64,000 nt of DNA. It comes from Saccharomycopsis crataegensis (lineage: Eukaryota; Ascomycota; Saccharomycetes; Ascoideales; Saccharomycopsidaceae). How positions within the stretch are numbered: the stretch's first letter is position 1; each line of letters starts with the position of its first letter. The stretch spans positions 3,038,001 to 3,102,000 of the forward strand of contig NW_027043829.1 of the NCBI RefSeq assembly GCF_037102585.1, written 5' to 3'. The notes beneath the pieces were generated by a model that saw only the letters and a program-made list of their open reading frames with translations, did no database searches and was not told the origin of the DNA. This document shows positions 1 through 9,769 of this stretch, in pieces. The translations under genes and the position numbers were made by a program.

Positions 1-969
1 ACGCCAAACATGACAAGTATTATTCATTATGATATTGTAATTTGAATGGCAATTTGCAACTCAAAAAAAGGGGGGAGGCTAACAGAATATGTTTATATTA
101 CTGTTGCAAATTGTTATGAAGATGTTAAGAAATCTTTAATAGTATATTTTTATTTTATTTGTTTTTCTCTTTCAGGTTGTGGAAAGCACAATCTTGGAGA
201 ATTGTTGTTTTTTCTTACAACAGTTAAAAAGAAAAGAAAGTTATTTTCCTGTTCTTTATTGTATTTACCTAATAATATTTTTTTTTTTGTATTTTAGTCA
301 ATTTTTGATCAATCAAAATTATATTCCCAGTGAATTCCATTTTGTAGAACTGTTCAACCACCATATGAACTACTATCCATGACTTTGGGAGCTAGCACTT
401 GACATCGATTACATTTGTTATTAATACGAGCTTCTGGTTTTCAGAGGAATAGTTGCTCATATTTATTGCTCAAATAATATCATGGCATATAATGACCTAT
501 AAATATGAGCAAATTCTGCGAAATATCTTAAGAGAAATTGATCTAATTTTCCAACTATAAGAACAAAAATACATGCATTATATTGTAAATACCGGCCATC
601 AATTTCTAGCATCATTTATGCCAACAAAGATTTATGCCAACAAAGGAAGGGAAAAGAGAAAAAAAAAAAAAAAAGATAACGGTTTAATAAAGTAATTAGA
701 ATTTTACAATTACAAGTTCTCATTTTTTGTCCCTGTTTGGTTATAGTTGATAGTTCTTCTTGGCTGGCACGGCATCTTCTCTGCTCAATTCTGATATATT
801 TGCTCATAAATTGGGGTGCACAGGAAAAAAGCTTGGTGCATTGAATTTTCCAAGGAGATTATAAATACTTGGACATTTTCTACTCTCGTTGCCTGATTCA
901 AATTTTCAAACACTACAAAAACACTCTTATTACTGCCATCACTAATCAAACAATAATAATAACAATAAT
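1..969. other. Left-edge gene-free stretch
   Basis: No supported gene is seen. The open frames here are short, low-complexity and rich in Phe, Lys and Ile, as expected from AT-rich spacer. Poly-A and poly-T tracts occur around 280 and 658. The last 150 bases are presumably the promoter and 5' leader of the small GPI protein that starts at 970, since an A-rich leader directly precedes its ATG. Confidence 0.5.
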
Positions 970-1314
970 ATGCAATTTTCATCACTTTTATTGACTTCCA
1001 CCCTTGCGGCCCTCGCTGCTGCCGAAGCTGTCACCACCACCATCACATATTCCACCACCATGTCAATGGATGGGATGGCTTCCATGGCAATGATTATGAC
1101 TACCACCAAAACTATGGACATGTCATCCAGTACTAGTATGAATGGCACCACCATGACCATGGATATGAGTAGCAGCAGTAGCAATTCCAGCATGGCAACC
1201 AGCACATCCGCTGCTAGTGGACTGAGTAGTACTGCTGGCGCAGCAATGCTAGACAAAGGATCTATGGGGGTTCTTGGAGGAGCAATGTTGGCTGGTGCTT
1301 TGCTATTAGGATAG
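970..1314 (+). CDS. Small GPI-anchored cell-wall/surface protein
   Basis: The 114-residue product has a clear N-terminal signal peptide (about residues 1-19, ending in an Ala-rich cleavage region), a body made almost only of Thr, Ser and Met, and a C-terminal hydrophobic tail rich in Gly, Ala and Leu preceded by small residues. That is the standard layout of fungal GPI-anchored proteins. The Met-Asp and Met-Ser-Met spacing (motifs such as TTTKTMDMSSS) is distinctive: Met is unusually common between the Ser/Thr runs. Such proteins are expected to be O-mannosylated and attached to the plasma membrane or wall glucan. No catalytic domain is visible. A long reverse frame over the same DNA is a shadow caused by the low-complexity codons. 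The family is not recognised beyond this architecture. Confidence 0.75.
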   Translation: MQFSSLLLTSTLAALAAAEAVTTTITYSTTMSMDGMASMAMIMTTTKTMDMSSSTSMNGTTMTMDMSSSSSNSSMATSTSAASGLSSTAGAAMLDKGSMGVLGGAMLAGALLLG

Positions 1315-1812
1315 AAGCATGTATTATCATTATCACTATACACCTCATGATTATTAATCTGCATTAAGGTGATTACATAACAATCACGTGTAGTAAAGTA
1401 TATAGTGTAATCACCCCCCGAGCGTCATCGCTACCGATGCACCCCCCCTCGCCACCAAAACGAAACGAAAAAAACGTGCCGCCCGGCGAGGGAAGGATGA
1501 GATAACCACATGTAAGTTGTCCCCGACCCAATTTATATATAAAAACATTCTATATTCGCTCATTTCCCGCGTCGCCCCTTTTCTTTGATACTTCTCTTTA
1601 CTTTACCTTTTTTTAACCTTCATTTACATCTTTGATCTTTTATTCTAAGGTGTCAAGTCAACTAACTCGCCTTGTATCTCATCTCTGATAACGAAACCTT
1701 ACATTTTCTTATCAGTTGTCCTCCGAGGCTGGCTCATCTCCACATAAACAACAACAAAAATATACAACGACAACAGCAACATCATCATCAACAAAAGCTT
1801 AGACTTATCATA
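1315..1812 (+). promoter_or_regulatory. Promoter of the 1813 gene: CACGTG, CCCCT motifs and TATA box
   Basis: This 498-base interval contains a CACGTG E-box at about 1386, two C-rich blocks (near 1420 and 1443; the second contains CCCCCT, a stress-response-element core), a further CCCCTTTT near 1575, and a TATATATAAAA box at 1534-1544, about 270 bases before the ATG. The leader between the TATA box and ATG is pyrimidine-rich and then CAA-rich, typical of well-expressed yeast genes. STRE and E-box meanings come from established yeast work; their use here is inferred. Confidence 0.45.
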
Positions 1813-2385
1813 ATGGGATTGTTTGATTACTTCTTCTCATCCTCCTCCAAAAAACCACAAGCATCCTCAACCTCTGACCCTTCTGGTTTCGCCAAATCCA
1901 CCGCTGAGGTACCAAAGTACGACAACAATGGTTCTCTCGTGTTTCAAAACAACAAGATCCTTGCCATGAACGACGATAAGGAGGATGGCTTCATCCAAGT
2001 CGATTTCCGCAAATTGTCCTACGCTGAAGTGGCTGCTTTGAAATCATCTTCATTAGGACCAACCAGCGAGGGCCCTGGGTCCAAAGCAAGTGGCGGCTCA
2101 TCGGATAAGTCATCCATGGCGGTTGATATCGACAAAGACTTGGGTACTGATATCACGGACTATCAATTAGCAGAAATGTTACAGAAACAAATGAACAACG
2201 ACGTCATTGAAGACCAAATCTTGGCTCATCAAGCTTTTTTGAACCAAGGAAACTCCATTGATAATTTGAATGATTTTGCCGATGCGTTTGACGGTAAGTT
2301 AGAAAATGCTAAGACCAACAAGTCCAAGAATAAGACCAAGGTTAGAAGAAAGAGTCATGGCAACCAAGTCAAACATGCCGTGTGA
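1813..2385 (+). CDS. Unrecognised 190-aa protein (MGLFDYFF... N-terminus)
   Basis: I choose the ATG at 1813 (MGLFDYFF) because the upstream in-frame extension from 1672 is a low-complexity Gln/His/Asn leader lying in the A-rich 5' region. The protein is hydrophilic: a short hydrophobic N-terminus with a Ser run, a central LSYAEVAALKSSS segment (about residues 66-78), a Ser/Gly linker, an acidic helical stretch around residues 113-160 (DITDYQLAEMLQKQ, then a further helix), and a very basic Lys/Asn tail that could be a nuclear or nucleolar targeting signal. No enzyme motif is seen. Codons look like those of real neighbouring genes, and a strong TATA-type promoter precedes it, so I regard it as a true gene of unknown function. 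Confidence 0.75.
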   Translation: MGLFDYFFSSSSKKPQASSTSDPSGFAKSTAEVPKYDNNGSLVFQNNKILAMNDDKEDGFIQVDFRKLSYAEVAALKSSSLGPTSEGPGSKASGGSSDKSSMAVDIDKDLGTDITDYQLAEMLQKQMNNDVIEDQILAHQAFLNQGNSIDNLNDFADAFDGKLENAKTNKSKNKTKVRRKSHGNQVKHAV

Positions 2386-3443
2386 ATATACTATCATCTA
2401 CGGTATTGCTCTTTTGTTTTGATTTGTTTTTGTTTTTTTTTTGTTTTTGAGATTTGCTGCGCGCGTGTGTGTTATTCTTTAATTGTTGACACGATAGATA
2501 TGATGCTCATTATCACACATAATTGTTATTATTATTATATATAAATATACATATAGTGCACACGCTGGTGCTGGATACAGCAAAAAAAAAATTATTCCTT
2601 GGGATTAGTTGTGCTATTGGTTTTTATTATTTTATTCATTTTTGGTTACGTTTTTTTTGGTTGATGTTTGTTCTTAGATGTTAAGTACTGGCGATTGGTT
2701 AATTACACATTTGTTATTTTATTTTATTATTTTTATTATTGTTATTTTTTCTCATTTGAATTTATTGTCGTGACCATCATTTGACACAATCACCATGGTT
2801 TATTGGTATATAGAATAGGAGTAATCTGATATGTTTGATGTGCCATTAACGGGCGGATTTCTCCGGATGTACGTGTCGGTTAAAAAAAACAACAACAGAT
2901 GCGATGAGATGAGATGACATGACTCAGCTGCATTGACTCTTCCCAGGTCATCGCAAACTTCATAGCCGAAACAATTCTGGGTTTAATCGTGCTTACGTAG
3001 ATCATAATTTTTTATATGTTCTTCTCGTGGTTAATTTTCTTATTTTTATCTAAATCATTAATATTACCAGGAAGAGAGAGCCCTTGGCGTAAATGGGGAT
3101 AAGTGTATGAGGAAATTTTAGAAGCGTGCAATTGTACATGAACGTAATTGTTCCGTTAATTTAAAGATGAAGTGCCACATGTTGACCAAAAATAGCATAT
3201 TCATCATTAATACATTGCTATCGCACTCTTTATAATTAAAGTAGATTCTAATTTAGAATAAGGTTCTAGCACAGTTTAAAAGTTCTGAGATCTAAAAAGG
3301 AATATCAAATATTGAAATATCTATATATATATATATAAATCTATACATAAAAGTAAAGGGCCTAATTCAAAGAATTCAAAAACCCTCTTCAGGTAAAACA
3401 GTTTCTATTCATCATCCATTGTTTTACTTTTCTAAATTTTCTA
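2386..3443. other. Intergenic spacer, no gene seen
   Basis: About 1.06 kb lies between two genes that converge here. It is AT-rich with many T-runs after the 1813 gene (likely polyadenylation region near 2400-2540) and a short TA dinucleotide run near 3320-3336. No ORF, tRNA or repeat of note is seen. Confidence 0.5.
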
Positions 3444-4400
3444 TCATCTAATTCTTTGGTCTTTCACTTCAACTTGACTGCCAAGGTGTTTTGTATCACC
3501 CACCACTTGGATAATTCCACTCTTTAATCCCAATTTTCCATCTTTAACATCCTTTTTGAATACATCAATCACGGTGATCGAAGTATTGTAAACGATTTTG
3601 ACCACATCATCTGTAGGAATAAGCTTTGGGTTCATGTTGTATTGCAAATCATTTGCGAAATGATTGATCAATGCCCGGATCGACCCCCCGTGTGTTATAA
3701 GTAAACAATTTTTTGTCAGGTCATCATTCGCAACAATATCCACCACGTTCTGCTCGACTTCTCCAAACAATCTGTCACAGAAATCGTGCTTCAGCTCCCC
3801 AAAATCCCGGTAACTATTTTTCCCATTGGCCACAGCATATTTCAAAGCATCATCGATATGACGACCTTCGATTGGTCCCATTGACCGTTCTCTGAACTTA
3901 TTACTTATGGAAATCGGAGTTCTCGAACCACTATCACTGCCGTCCCCTTTGACTCGAGAAATATCTTCATCCAATGACCCATAATCGCCAGCTATTTCCC
4001 CGGTTTCTGGGTCCTTATCGGCCTCAAATTTTCCATTATTTTCCATAGCGGCAGCTTCCAATTTTTCCACTAACTGTTCGACCGCAAACTCGTTATTCTG
4101 AGTGGTCTCGTCAACTTTGACATCTCCACCCACAACAATTCCCCAAAGGGTTTGTAAGCACCGTCTCAAATCACTAGACCATACCTTATCGACTTTCACT
4201 TGTTGAAATCTGGAACCACAAAGCTGGGCCTGGGAATGGCCTTGAAGGTTAAGCGAGGTATTGAGGTGGCCTTGCAAGATATTGTTCTTGTTGGCGTTGG
4301 TCTGACCATGGCGGACGAGGAAAAGTCTTAGGATGGCCGGATCAGTATTGTTCAAAGAATCGGTAGAGGCAAGAAAAAGGGATGGATCTAACTGGGTCAT
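3444..4400 (-). CDS. Histidine-phosphatase (phosphoglycerate-mutase superfamily), YOR283W-like
   Basis: The 318-residue product starts at MTQLDPSLFL; an upstream Met at 4520 would add an odd hydrophobic leader lying in the promoter. Near residue 25 it carries the catalytic motif RLFLVRHGQTNANKN, followed by the ILQGH and SSDLRRC segments, and the second catalytic histidine lies in LLITHGGSIRALI. The MGPIEGRHIDDALKYA stretch and the ending GDTKHLG...DQRIR closely follow S. cerevisiae YOR283W, a broad-specificity phosphatase of about 230 residues. Here the protein is longer mainly because of an acidic, Gly/Asp-rich insertion of roughly 90 residues between the SSDLRRC and FRERSMGPIEG segments, most likely a disordered surface loop. 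The reaction is presumed hydrolysis of small phosphate esters; the true substrate is not known. Confidence 0.85.
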   Translation of the reverse strand: MTQLDPSLFLASTDSLNNTDPAILRLFLVRHGQTNANKNNILQGHLNTSLNLQGHSQAQLCGSRFQQVKVDKVWSSDLRRCLQTLWGIVVGGDVKVDETTQNNEFAVEQLVEKLEAAAMENNGKFEADKDPETGEIAGDYGSLDEDISRVKGDGSDSGSRTPISISNKFRERSMGPIEGRHIDDALKYAVANGKNSYRDFGELKHDFCDRLFGEVEQNVVDIVANDDLTKNCLLITHGGSIRALINHFANDLQYNMNPKLIPTDDVVKIVYNTSITVIDVFKKDVKDGKLGLKSGIIQVVGDTKHLGSQVEVKDQRIR

Positions 4401-5139
4401 TTTCTGCTTTTTTTTTCTATCTTCTACAATGTGTATTTTCCAGATAATTTGGGGAGGAACAATAATGATCTCTAATATGACTATGAAATATAAAAATGCC
4501 TCCCCCCAGGGCTTCAACATACATCACCCCACACCACCCCCGATAGACATAGGCAATGTAACTGAGGTTTCTGGTACTATACAACTGTACAGAGCAAGTG
4601 GATGGATGGTATGAATAGGGTATAACAACTCACAAGAAAGATCTTTATTGCAATTTCTCATTGAATAACAGGTTAAATTTAGTGGAAAATGGTTGAGATG
4701 TGCTATTGGTATCGGTACTCCCGTCTTGTTATCAGTAAATGCCAAAAAACTCCTACAGGAATAAACTGAAAATAAAAACTGTTAAAAACGGTACTTAATG
4801 ATAAATACTGTAATGAAATATTCTTTCCACAATATTACACCATCTATAGGGCCCAATTTCAATTTATATTGATTATTGCGAGTATAAACCATTGGTACGG
4901 TATTTATTCCCTTATATGCATATACCATTGCGGAGGTATTTGTTTGTGTGTGCCATTTCGATGAAATATGTTGATAAATATGCCCCTTTACTAATACTAT
5001 GTAGTGAAATACTGCTCTTAACAAATACTTATTACAATTTATAATATCATATGATGTCTATTACTTTTATTAAGGGTGAAATTCGACATCAGAATAACGT
5101 GAATAAATTACACTAGCTTACATGAACAATAGAGAATTA

Positions 5140-5600
5140 CGCTTCATCAAAGACAGCTCCTGCCATGAATAGCTAATAGCTTCGGGTAATTTAAGCTGGA
5201 GAGATGTGTGATTTAATTCTTGGAGACATTGAGTTCCTCAAGCAGTGGAATATTGTTAAAGCTATTCATCGAGGTAAGTCTGTTATCAAAAAAAAAAAAA
5301 TCAATATTTACAATTCAGGAAATTCTAAAAAAAATCTAAAAGGACTTCAGCAATTGCATTACGAACAAAATGGAGACTGGTGAGCTTGGGTAAATTGGGA
5401 AAATTATTAGCTTTAGTGATACCTTCATTGTTGTAAATACTCAATTCCTCCAAATTTTTCAAGCACTCCAAGTTTGAAATCCTAGTGAATGAATTTCCCC
5501 TATGTCTAAGGTTTTCAAATTGGGGAATGATTCAAAGGTTCCTTCACTAATTCTTGGATTGTTAATTTAAAGATGCAATTATCAGTCTGCCAGTGCTCTA
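5140..5600 (-). pseudogene. Leucine-rich-repeat gene remnant
   Basis: Read on the reverse strand, successive segments give unmistakable leucine-rich repeats: TFESFPNLKTLDI near 5540-5500, then ISNLECLKNLEELSIYNN and NFPNLPKLTSLHFVRNAI (about 5485-5345), then SFNNIPLLEELNVSKN and ITHLSSLNYPKL (about 5265-5180). The repeats are spaced at about 23-25 residues as in fungal F-box/LRR proteins. The frame changes between the first and second segments, a stop follows NVSKN, and an A-run interrupts near 5288, so the gene is dead. A CTG codon in the IPLLEEL segment would read as Ser (IPSLEEL) in the CUG clade, the more usual LRR residue. It probably formed one gene with the fragments further right. Confidence 0.6.
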
Positions 5601-6650
5601 GGGATGGCCGGAGGCTCATAACTACCAATACTTCCACTACTTTTGTAGCTTTTGACGATTAATAGTTACTACTATCATGTATATAGAATTATCATGTATA
5701 TAGAATTATCAAGAATCGCGAATAAATTCCTATTTTTATACTATTAAACTTTTACATTTACTCTATATTTATTATAGTCATTACATTAATATCTATAAAC
5801 CGACATTTAGTTCTACGTCCAATCCAATCATGAATCCTGAAACTATTCCCACCTATTCGGGATCAATAAGCAATAATGCGTTCTGTTCGTTGTTTTCGTC
5901 TAAGGTTAATAGTTTTCTATTTATCAGCCATCAAATTATCTTTAACATCATTTACAAAGCAACGTTGATTAGGAGAAACTACCGCCAGAACAAAGCAAAT
6001 ATATATTGGTTATGCTTCAAACAACTAGAAATAACAGTGATATGGATAATAGACAGCAAAAGATAAGGTAAAATCGATGCAAAGGAAGCCTGGTAGAGTT
6101 AGCTGATATTAGTAACCATCTAGAAGTGGTATTTCGTAAATCAGTTAGTTTACTAAATATCAAAAGAAAGATCCCACCTAGTCACGTCTTTGAAGAAAGA
6201 ACATGAACTAATCCAACCCCTGAACCACACATTTTAAAAAGCGTATTCCAGTCCTTTCTTTTCAATTGTTTATAATTGACATCCAAAGATTTCTCTCAGG
6301 GAATTATAACAAGAACTAGCTATCTAGAAATATATAAAGATTGTTGCTGACATTCGTGATTTTATGTTATCAAGACAAGGCATCGCAAAACTTAACGAGA
6401 CAAGAAACTTAGAAATCTCAAAAAAAAAAATCAAAATGATTTTGACAAGAGTTATTTTTGTCGTGGTACCCCATATCCAGGCTTTGGACGGGATACCAGA
6501 AACAAATAGTGTTGTTGTGCTGGTGAAGCAGACTCGCTTCCTTAAACAAAAGAGAGAGAGAAAAAAAAAAAAAAAAATCGACCAGAAAATTTAAAACTAC
6601 AATATTTGTGAAGATCTTCCCATTTTTAAGGATAAAGTACCTCCCTTCCC

Positions 6651-6654
6651 CTCC

Positions 6655-6687
<33 letters not shown>

Positions 6688-6690
6688 TTC
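6651..6690. repeat. CT-dinucleotide microsatellite
   Basis: Forty bases composed almost entirely of CT units with a few extra C residues. It is a simple-sequence repeat in non-coding DNA, and the Arg/Glu-rich reverse frame across it is an artefact of that composition. Confidence 0.9.
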
Positions 6691-6916
6691 GCACACACTA
6701 GGAGGGGTGAAAATGTGAAACAGATACAAAAAAAGATGAGAATTACAAATATTTCCATTAATTTCTTAATAAGCTTCTGTAGTGTTTGCCAAGTGATGAA
6801 TGAATTTGAAAATATTGAATTACACCATCCATCGATATCATGTTACGTAAATACAACCATATTTTAAATGTTTACTTGTTGATTGTTATTAACTCGATAC
6901 AAGAATAATAACGAAG

Positions 6917-7223
6917 CTATCACCGAGTTAGCTCCAATTGCAATACTCTGGCAGAATTGATAAGTTGGGCACAGTTTCTGACCTCATCAGGGTCATAATC
7001 AACACATGGTTTTTGAAAAAAATAGAAACCCCCTGAATTTATTGGGCAAAGGCCAACGCAGGCCATGAATAACGGCAATCTTATCAAAGAAAACAGATTC
7101 AATGTATTCTAATAAAGGCAATTGATCAGCATCAATAATAATATTTCTTGAATTCACCAACCAAAGTTTGTCACAAAATTTGAACACAAGCCTTATCAAT
7201 TCCAACAAGGTAGTTTGTCTAAC
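6917..7223 (-). pseudogene. Remnant of an F-box/LRR-like gene, N-terminal half
   Basis: Two overlapping reverse frames read like one broken protein. The upstream frame gives LLELIRLVFKFCDKLWLVNS, then ADQLPLLEYIESVFFDKIAV, then HGLRWPLPNKFRGF; the downstream frame continues CVDYDPDEVRNCAQLINS and ARVLQLELTR. The hydrophobic periodicity resembles the region between an F-box and the repeats of yeast F-box/LRR proteins. No ATG or promoter is found in frame. It lies upstream, in the sense of transcription, of the LRR remnant at 5140-5600 and may be the same ancestral gene. The assignment is by pattern only. Confidence 0.4.
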
Positions 7224-7785
7224 CTAACTCTCTTCATTCATTGGATTATTGAACCCCATCAGGTGTGGTAGTAGATCGGAGATCTGGATAAATCCTTAAA
7301 TAGAGATATAAACTTTTCTTCTTTACAGAAACAAAAAAAATGACCTAGAATTATGGAAGATCTCGCTATAATGGAATCTTTAACATATCTTAATAATATT
7401 GGTTCTAATAAAAATAGGCTACTATTATTCGCTAATGGATGATACCTTCCCCCTTAATTTGTAAAACAACATGTATTGAATACCCTGGTAATGGCAAGAA
7501 ATCAACTCTTTTTTGTCGCCAAAGAACGTTGTAAAATAATAAAATAACGAACATATTTATTACCAATAAGTAAGTAGCCGCATTCTCCTAAGTATAAGAA
7601 GACTTTTTAAAAGAAAAAAAAAAACCAGTCCCAGTTTACCACTTCTCTCGCACGTCCCTCTTGTGTTAGCCACTCTTAGGGTATCCATACTGAAGCTTCC
7701 AGTTGTCAGAGAAGGAAAGATCCATCATTTACGGATATAATACCCATATAATCTACATTAATGTATATAGGTATTGTATATTTTT

Positions 7786-8660
7786 TCAAGTAAAAATAGC
7801 ACCCAATTTAGCATAGAGAAACACCATTGTTGGTCGCGAGAGTACGGTCTGCAGTATCATCGTGATTAATTCCAATTGAATTGGGTAGCTCAAACTCTCC
7901 TTTTTCATTCTCAAGGGTTGATTATCTATTGTAAGTTTCTGACTGAGCTTCAATGTGCAGAAACAAAAGAAAAAACCTATCAATCAAAAGCCATCCTTTC
8001 TCATAGACATTTAACCGTCCCAGATAGAAAACGTTTGGATAATTGACTTTTACATTTTTGATGTTTTCATTATTTTTTCTTTCCAATCAGTCTCAATTGA
8101 ATAGAGCTCAAGTATTCCACTGGTACGTATGACTCTAACACAATGTCTCTCAATCTACACTTTATAGCTTTACTAGGCACTGTGATGTTATTTCCATCAT
8201 TTTCTGGATAACTATTACTATTATGGCCTCTATCATACTCACTCTTTTCGATACTTTTACAGAAAACATGCATACACTACACCTCCAGTGTGTTTTTGTT
8301 TTCAAAAAAAATATTCTCAAAACATTGAAACTAAGTTTACTGTACCAGATTAGAAAGCAATCTGATTCAATAGCTGTTTGGACGAGATCATCAATTACAA
8401 GAGCATAATTATCATCCGCCAGTCTCACAGATCCCGATATGACCTTTAAAACCACATAAATTGCGATGATAAGTAAAAACAGTAATAATAAAGATAGCGA
8501 GAACATTATAACGAGATTTACTGCAGAAGAAAGAATAGTTCTGCCACTTGGAGCAAGCAAAATTGCTCCACCTATATATAGAGTTTTTGACGCTTATTGT
8601 CATGGTACGTAATATGCATGCTTTTAGAATTACATCATTCAACTGAATTGTTTTGTCATA
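7786..8660 (-). pseudogene. Possible F-box-like gene remnants
   Basis: Several short reverse frames overlap here. One contains LSYPIQLELITMILQTVLSR (near 7885-7825), which looks like an F-box core in which Leu/Ile-Pro is followed by a hydrophobic helix. Another contains KAIKCRLRDIVLESYVPVEYL (about 8180-8115), and a third DDLVQTAIESDCFLIWYSKL (about 8390-8330). None is long, none has a convincing start, and the frames do not connect. I take them as decayed remains of one or more F-box/LRR-type genes, with low certainty. Confidence 0.3.
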
Positions 8661-8875
8661 CGAGTATTAATGATGATTAGGACACATAGAAAACAGAAGC
8701 ATTGAACTTTCAAATACGCAAGGGTGATATGACGAATAACAACTAAATAGTATTCTTGGTATAATAACAACAATAAAGTAATAAAAGAAACAATAACAAT
8801 AACAAAAAGCACACGGAGCAAGAACGGGTGAAAACAGTATAGTATAAAAAATGCAAATAAATAAAACAGAAGCCA

Positions 8876-9508
8876 TCATTTATAATTCGGAGGCCTGTTG
8901 GATTTGTTTCGTTCCAATCTCACTACCATCCATTCCAACGCCTCCTTCACTCCGTCACCTTTGAGCCCACTTACTGGTAATACTCTACTGTCTCTGGCAT
9001 TTAAATGCTCTGCCACCTTATTGAAAATCTCCTTAATATCTTCCACTTCCAAGTGATTTTCCAAATCCTGTTTATTGGCCAACATCAATATCGGAATGCT
9101 TTTGTCGATCTGCTTCTCCTCATCGTTGATCAACTCGTCCGGATTCAATATCTTCATCAATTCCTCTTTACACTCTTCCAACTTGCTGCGATCCCCGCTA
9201 TCGACGAGGAAAATGATCCCATGTGCCACTTCAAAATAACGTTCCCACATGCCCCGTAGCTCGGCTTGACCCGCAAGATCCCATATTTTAAGACTGACTT
9301 TGGCGTCGTACTTGACGTGTCCAACATTCTGACCGACAGTGGGCAAGATCCTCTTGGGCTTTTTGTAAGTTTGGTTCTTGTCGACATAGAGCTCCTTGAG
9401 CTTCTCCAAAAAAGTGGTCTTTCCGGAATTCTCTAAACCTAGAAGAAGGATTGAGTATTCTTCTCGCTTGTTGTAGTTGTCATATAGACCCTTTACCAAG
9501 TGGAACAT
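8876..9508 (-). CDS. ARL3: Arf-like GTPase Arl3 (ARFRP1 type)
   Basis: The 210-residue product begins MFHLVKGLYDNYNKRE, the hallmark N-terminus of yeast Arl3. It has a P-loop GLENSGKTT at residues 24-32, a switch II WDLAGQAELR, the guanine-specificity motif NKQD, and the ending RLERNKSNRPPNYK. Arl3 acts at the late Golgi: its N-terminal Met-Phe is acetylated (rather than Gly-myristoylated) and bound by Sys1, and it recruits Arl1 and its effectors. Differences from the usual 198 residues are a short Lys-rich insertion before the switch I threonine and an acidic loop before PILMLANKQD. The DLAGQ switch has Ala where DxGGQ is usual, which may alter GTP hydrolysis. It is divergent from the methyltransferase gene at 9770, with about 260 bases between them. 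Confidence 0.95.
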   Translation of the reverse strand: MFHLVKGLYDNYNKREEYSILLLGLENSGKTTFLEKLKELYVDKNQTYKKPKRILPTVGQNVGHVKYDAKVSLKIWDLAGQAELRGMWERYFEVAHGIIFLVDSGDRSKLEECKEELMKILNPDELINDEEKQIDKSIPILMLANKQDLENHLEVEDIKEIFNKVAEHLNARDSRVLPVSGLKGDGVKEALEWMVVRLERNKSNRPPNYK

Positions 9509-9769
9509 GATTGGTTATTATATAACGAGAGCTGTCCAATCACAATGACAATTGATTTATTACCACCACCATCTCTCGGTACATCACCAATCACCACTAT
9601 CAGTTTATAATTTTTTTTTGTTTTTTGGTATTGTAGGGGGTGACAGACCCTGGTTCACCAAGGCTTTTCCAAAGACAAAAAAAAAAAAAAATGCTGCTGA
9701 TCTTCAAGACTTTTCAACATCAGAAGAAGGAATAAAAGATAAGCCAAAAAGAGGTTCTAGTTATTGAAA

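Larger units (their letters stand above)
4401..8875. other. Large gene-poor region with decayed gene fragments
   Basis: Nearly 4.5 kb without any intact gene. Besides the reverse-strand F-box/LRR remnants listed separately (about 5140-5600, 6917-7223 and 7786-8660), it has a CT-dinucleotide run at 6651-6690 and many A-runs. Remaining open frames are short and unlike real proteins. The density of broken coding remnants on one strand suggests a graveyard of one or several related genes rather than a regulatory desert. Confidence 0.5.

Noticed and set aside
942-1364. 140-codon hydrophobic reverse frame over the GPI protein
   Set aside because: Shadow of Ser/Thr/Met-rich codons; the forward frame has a signal peptide and GPI signal.
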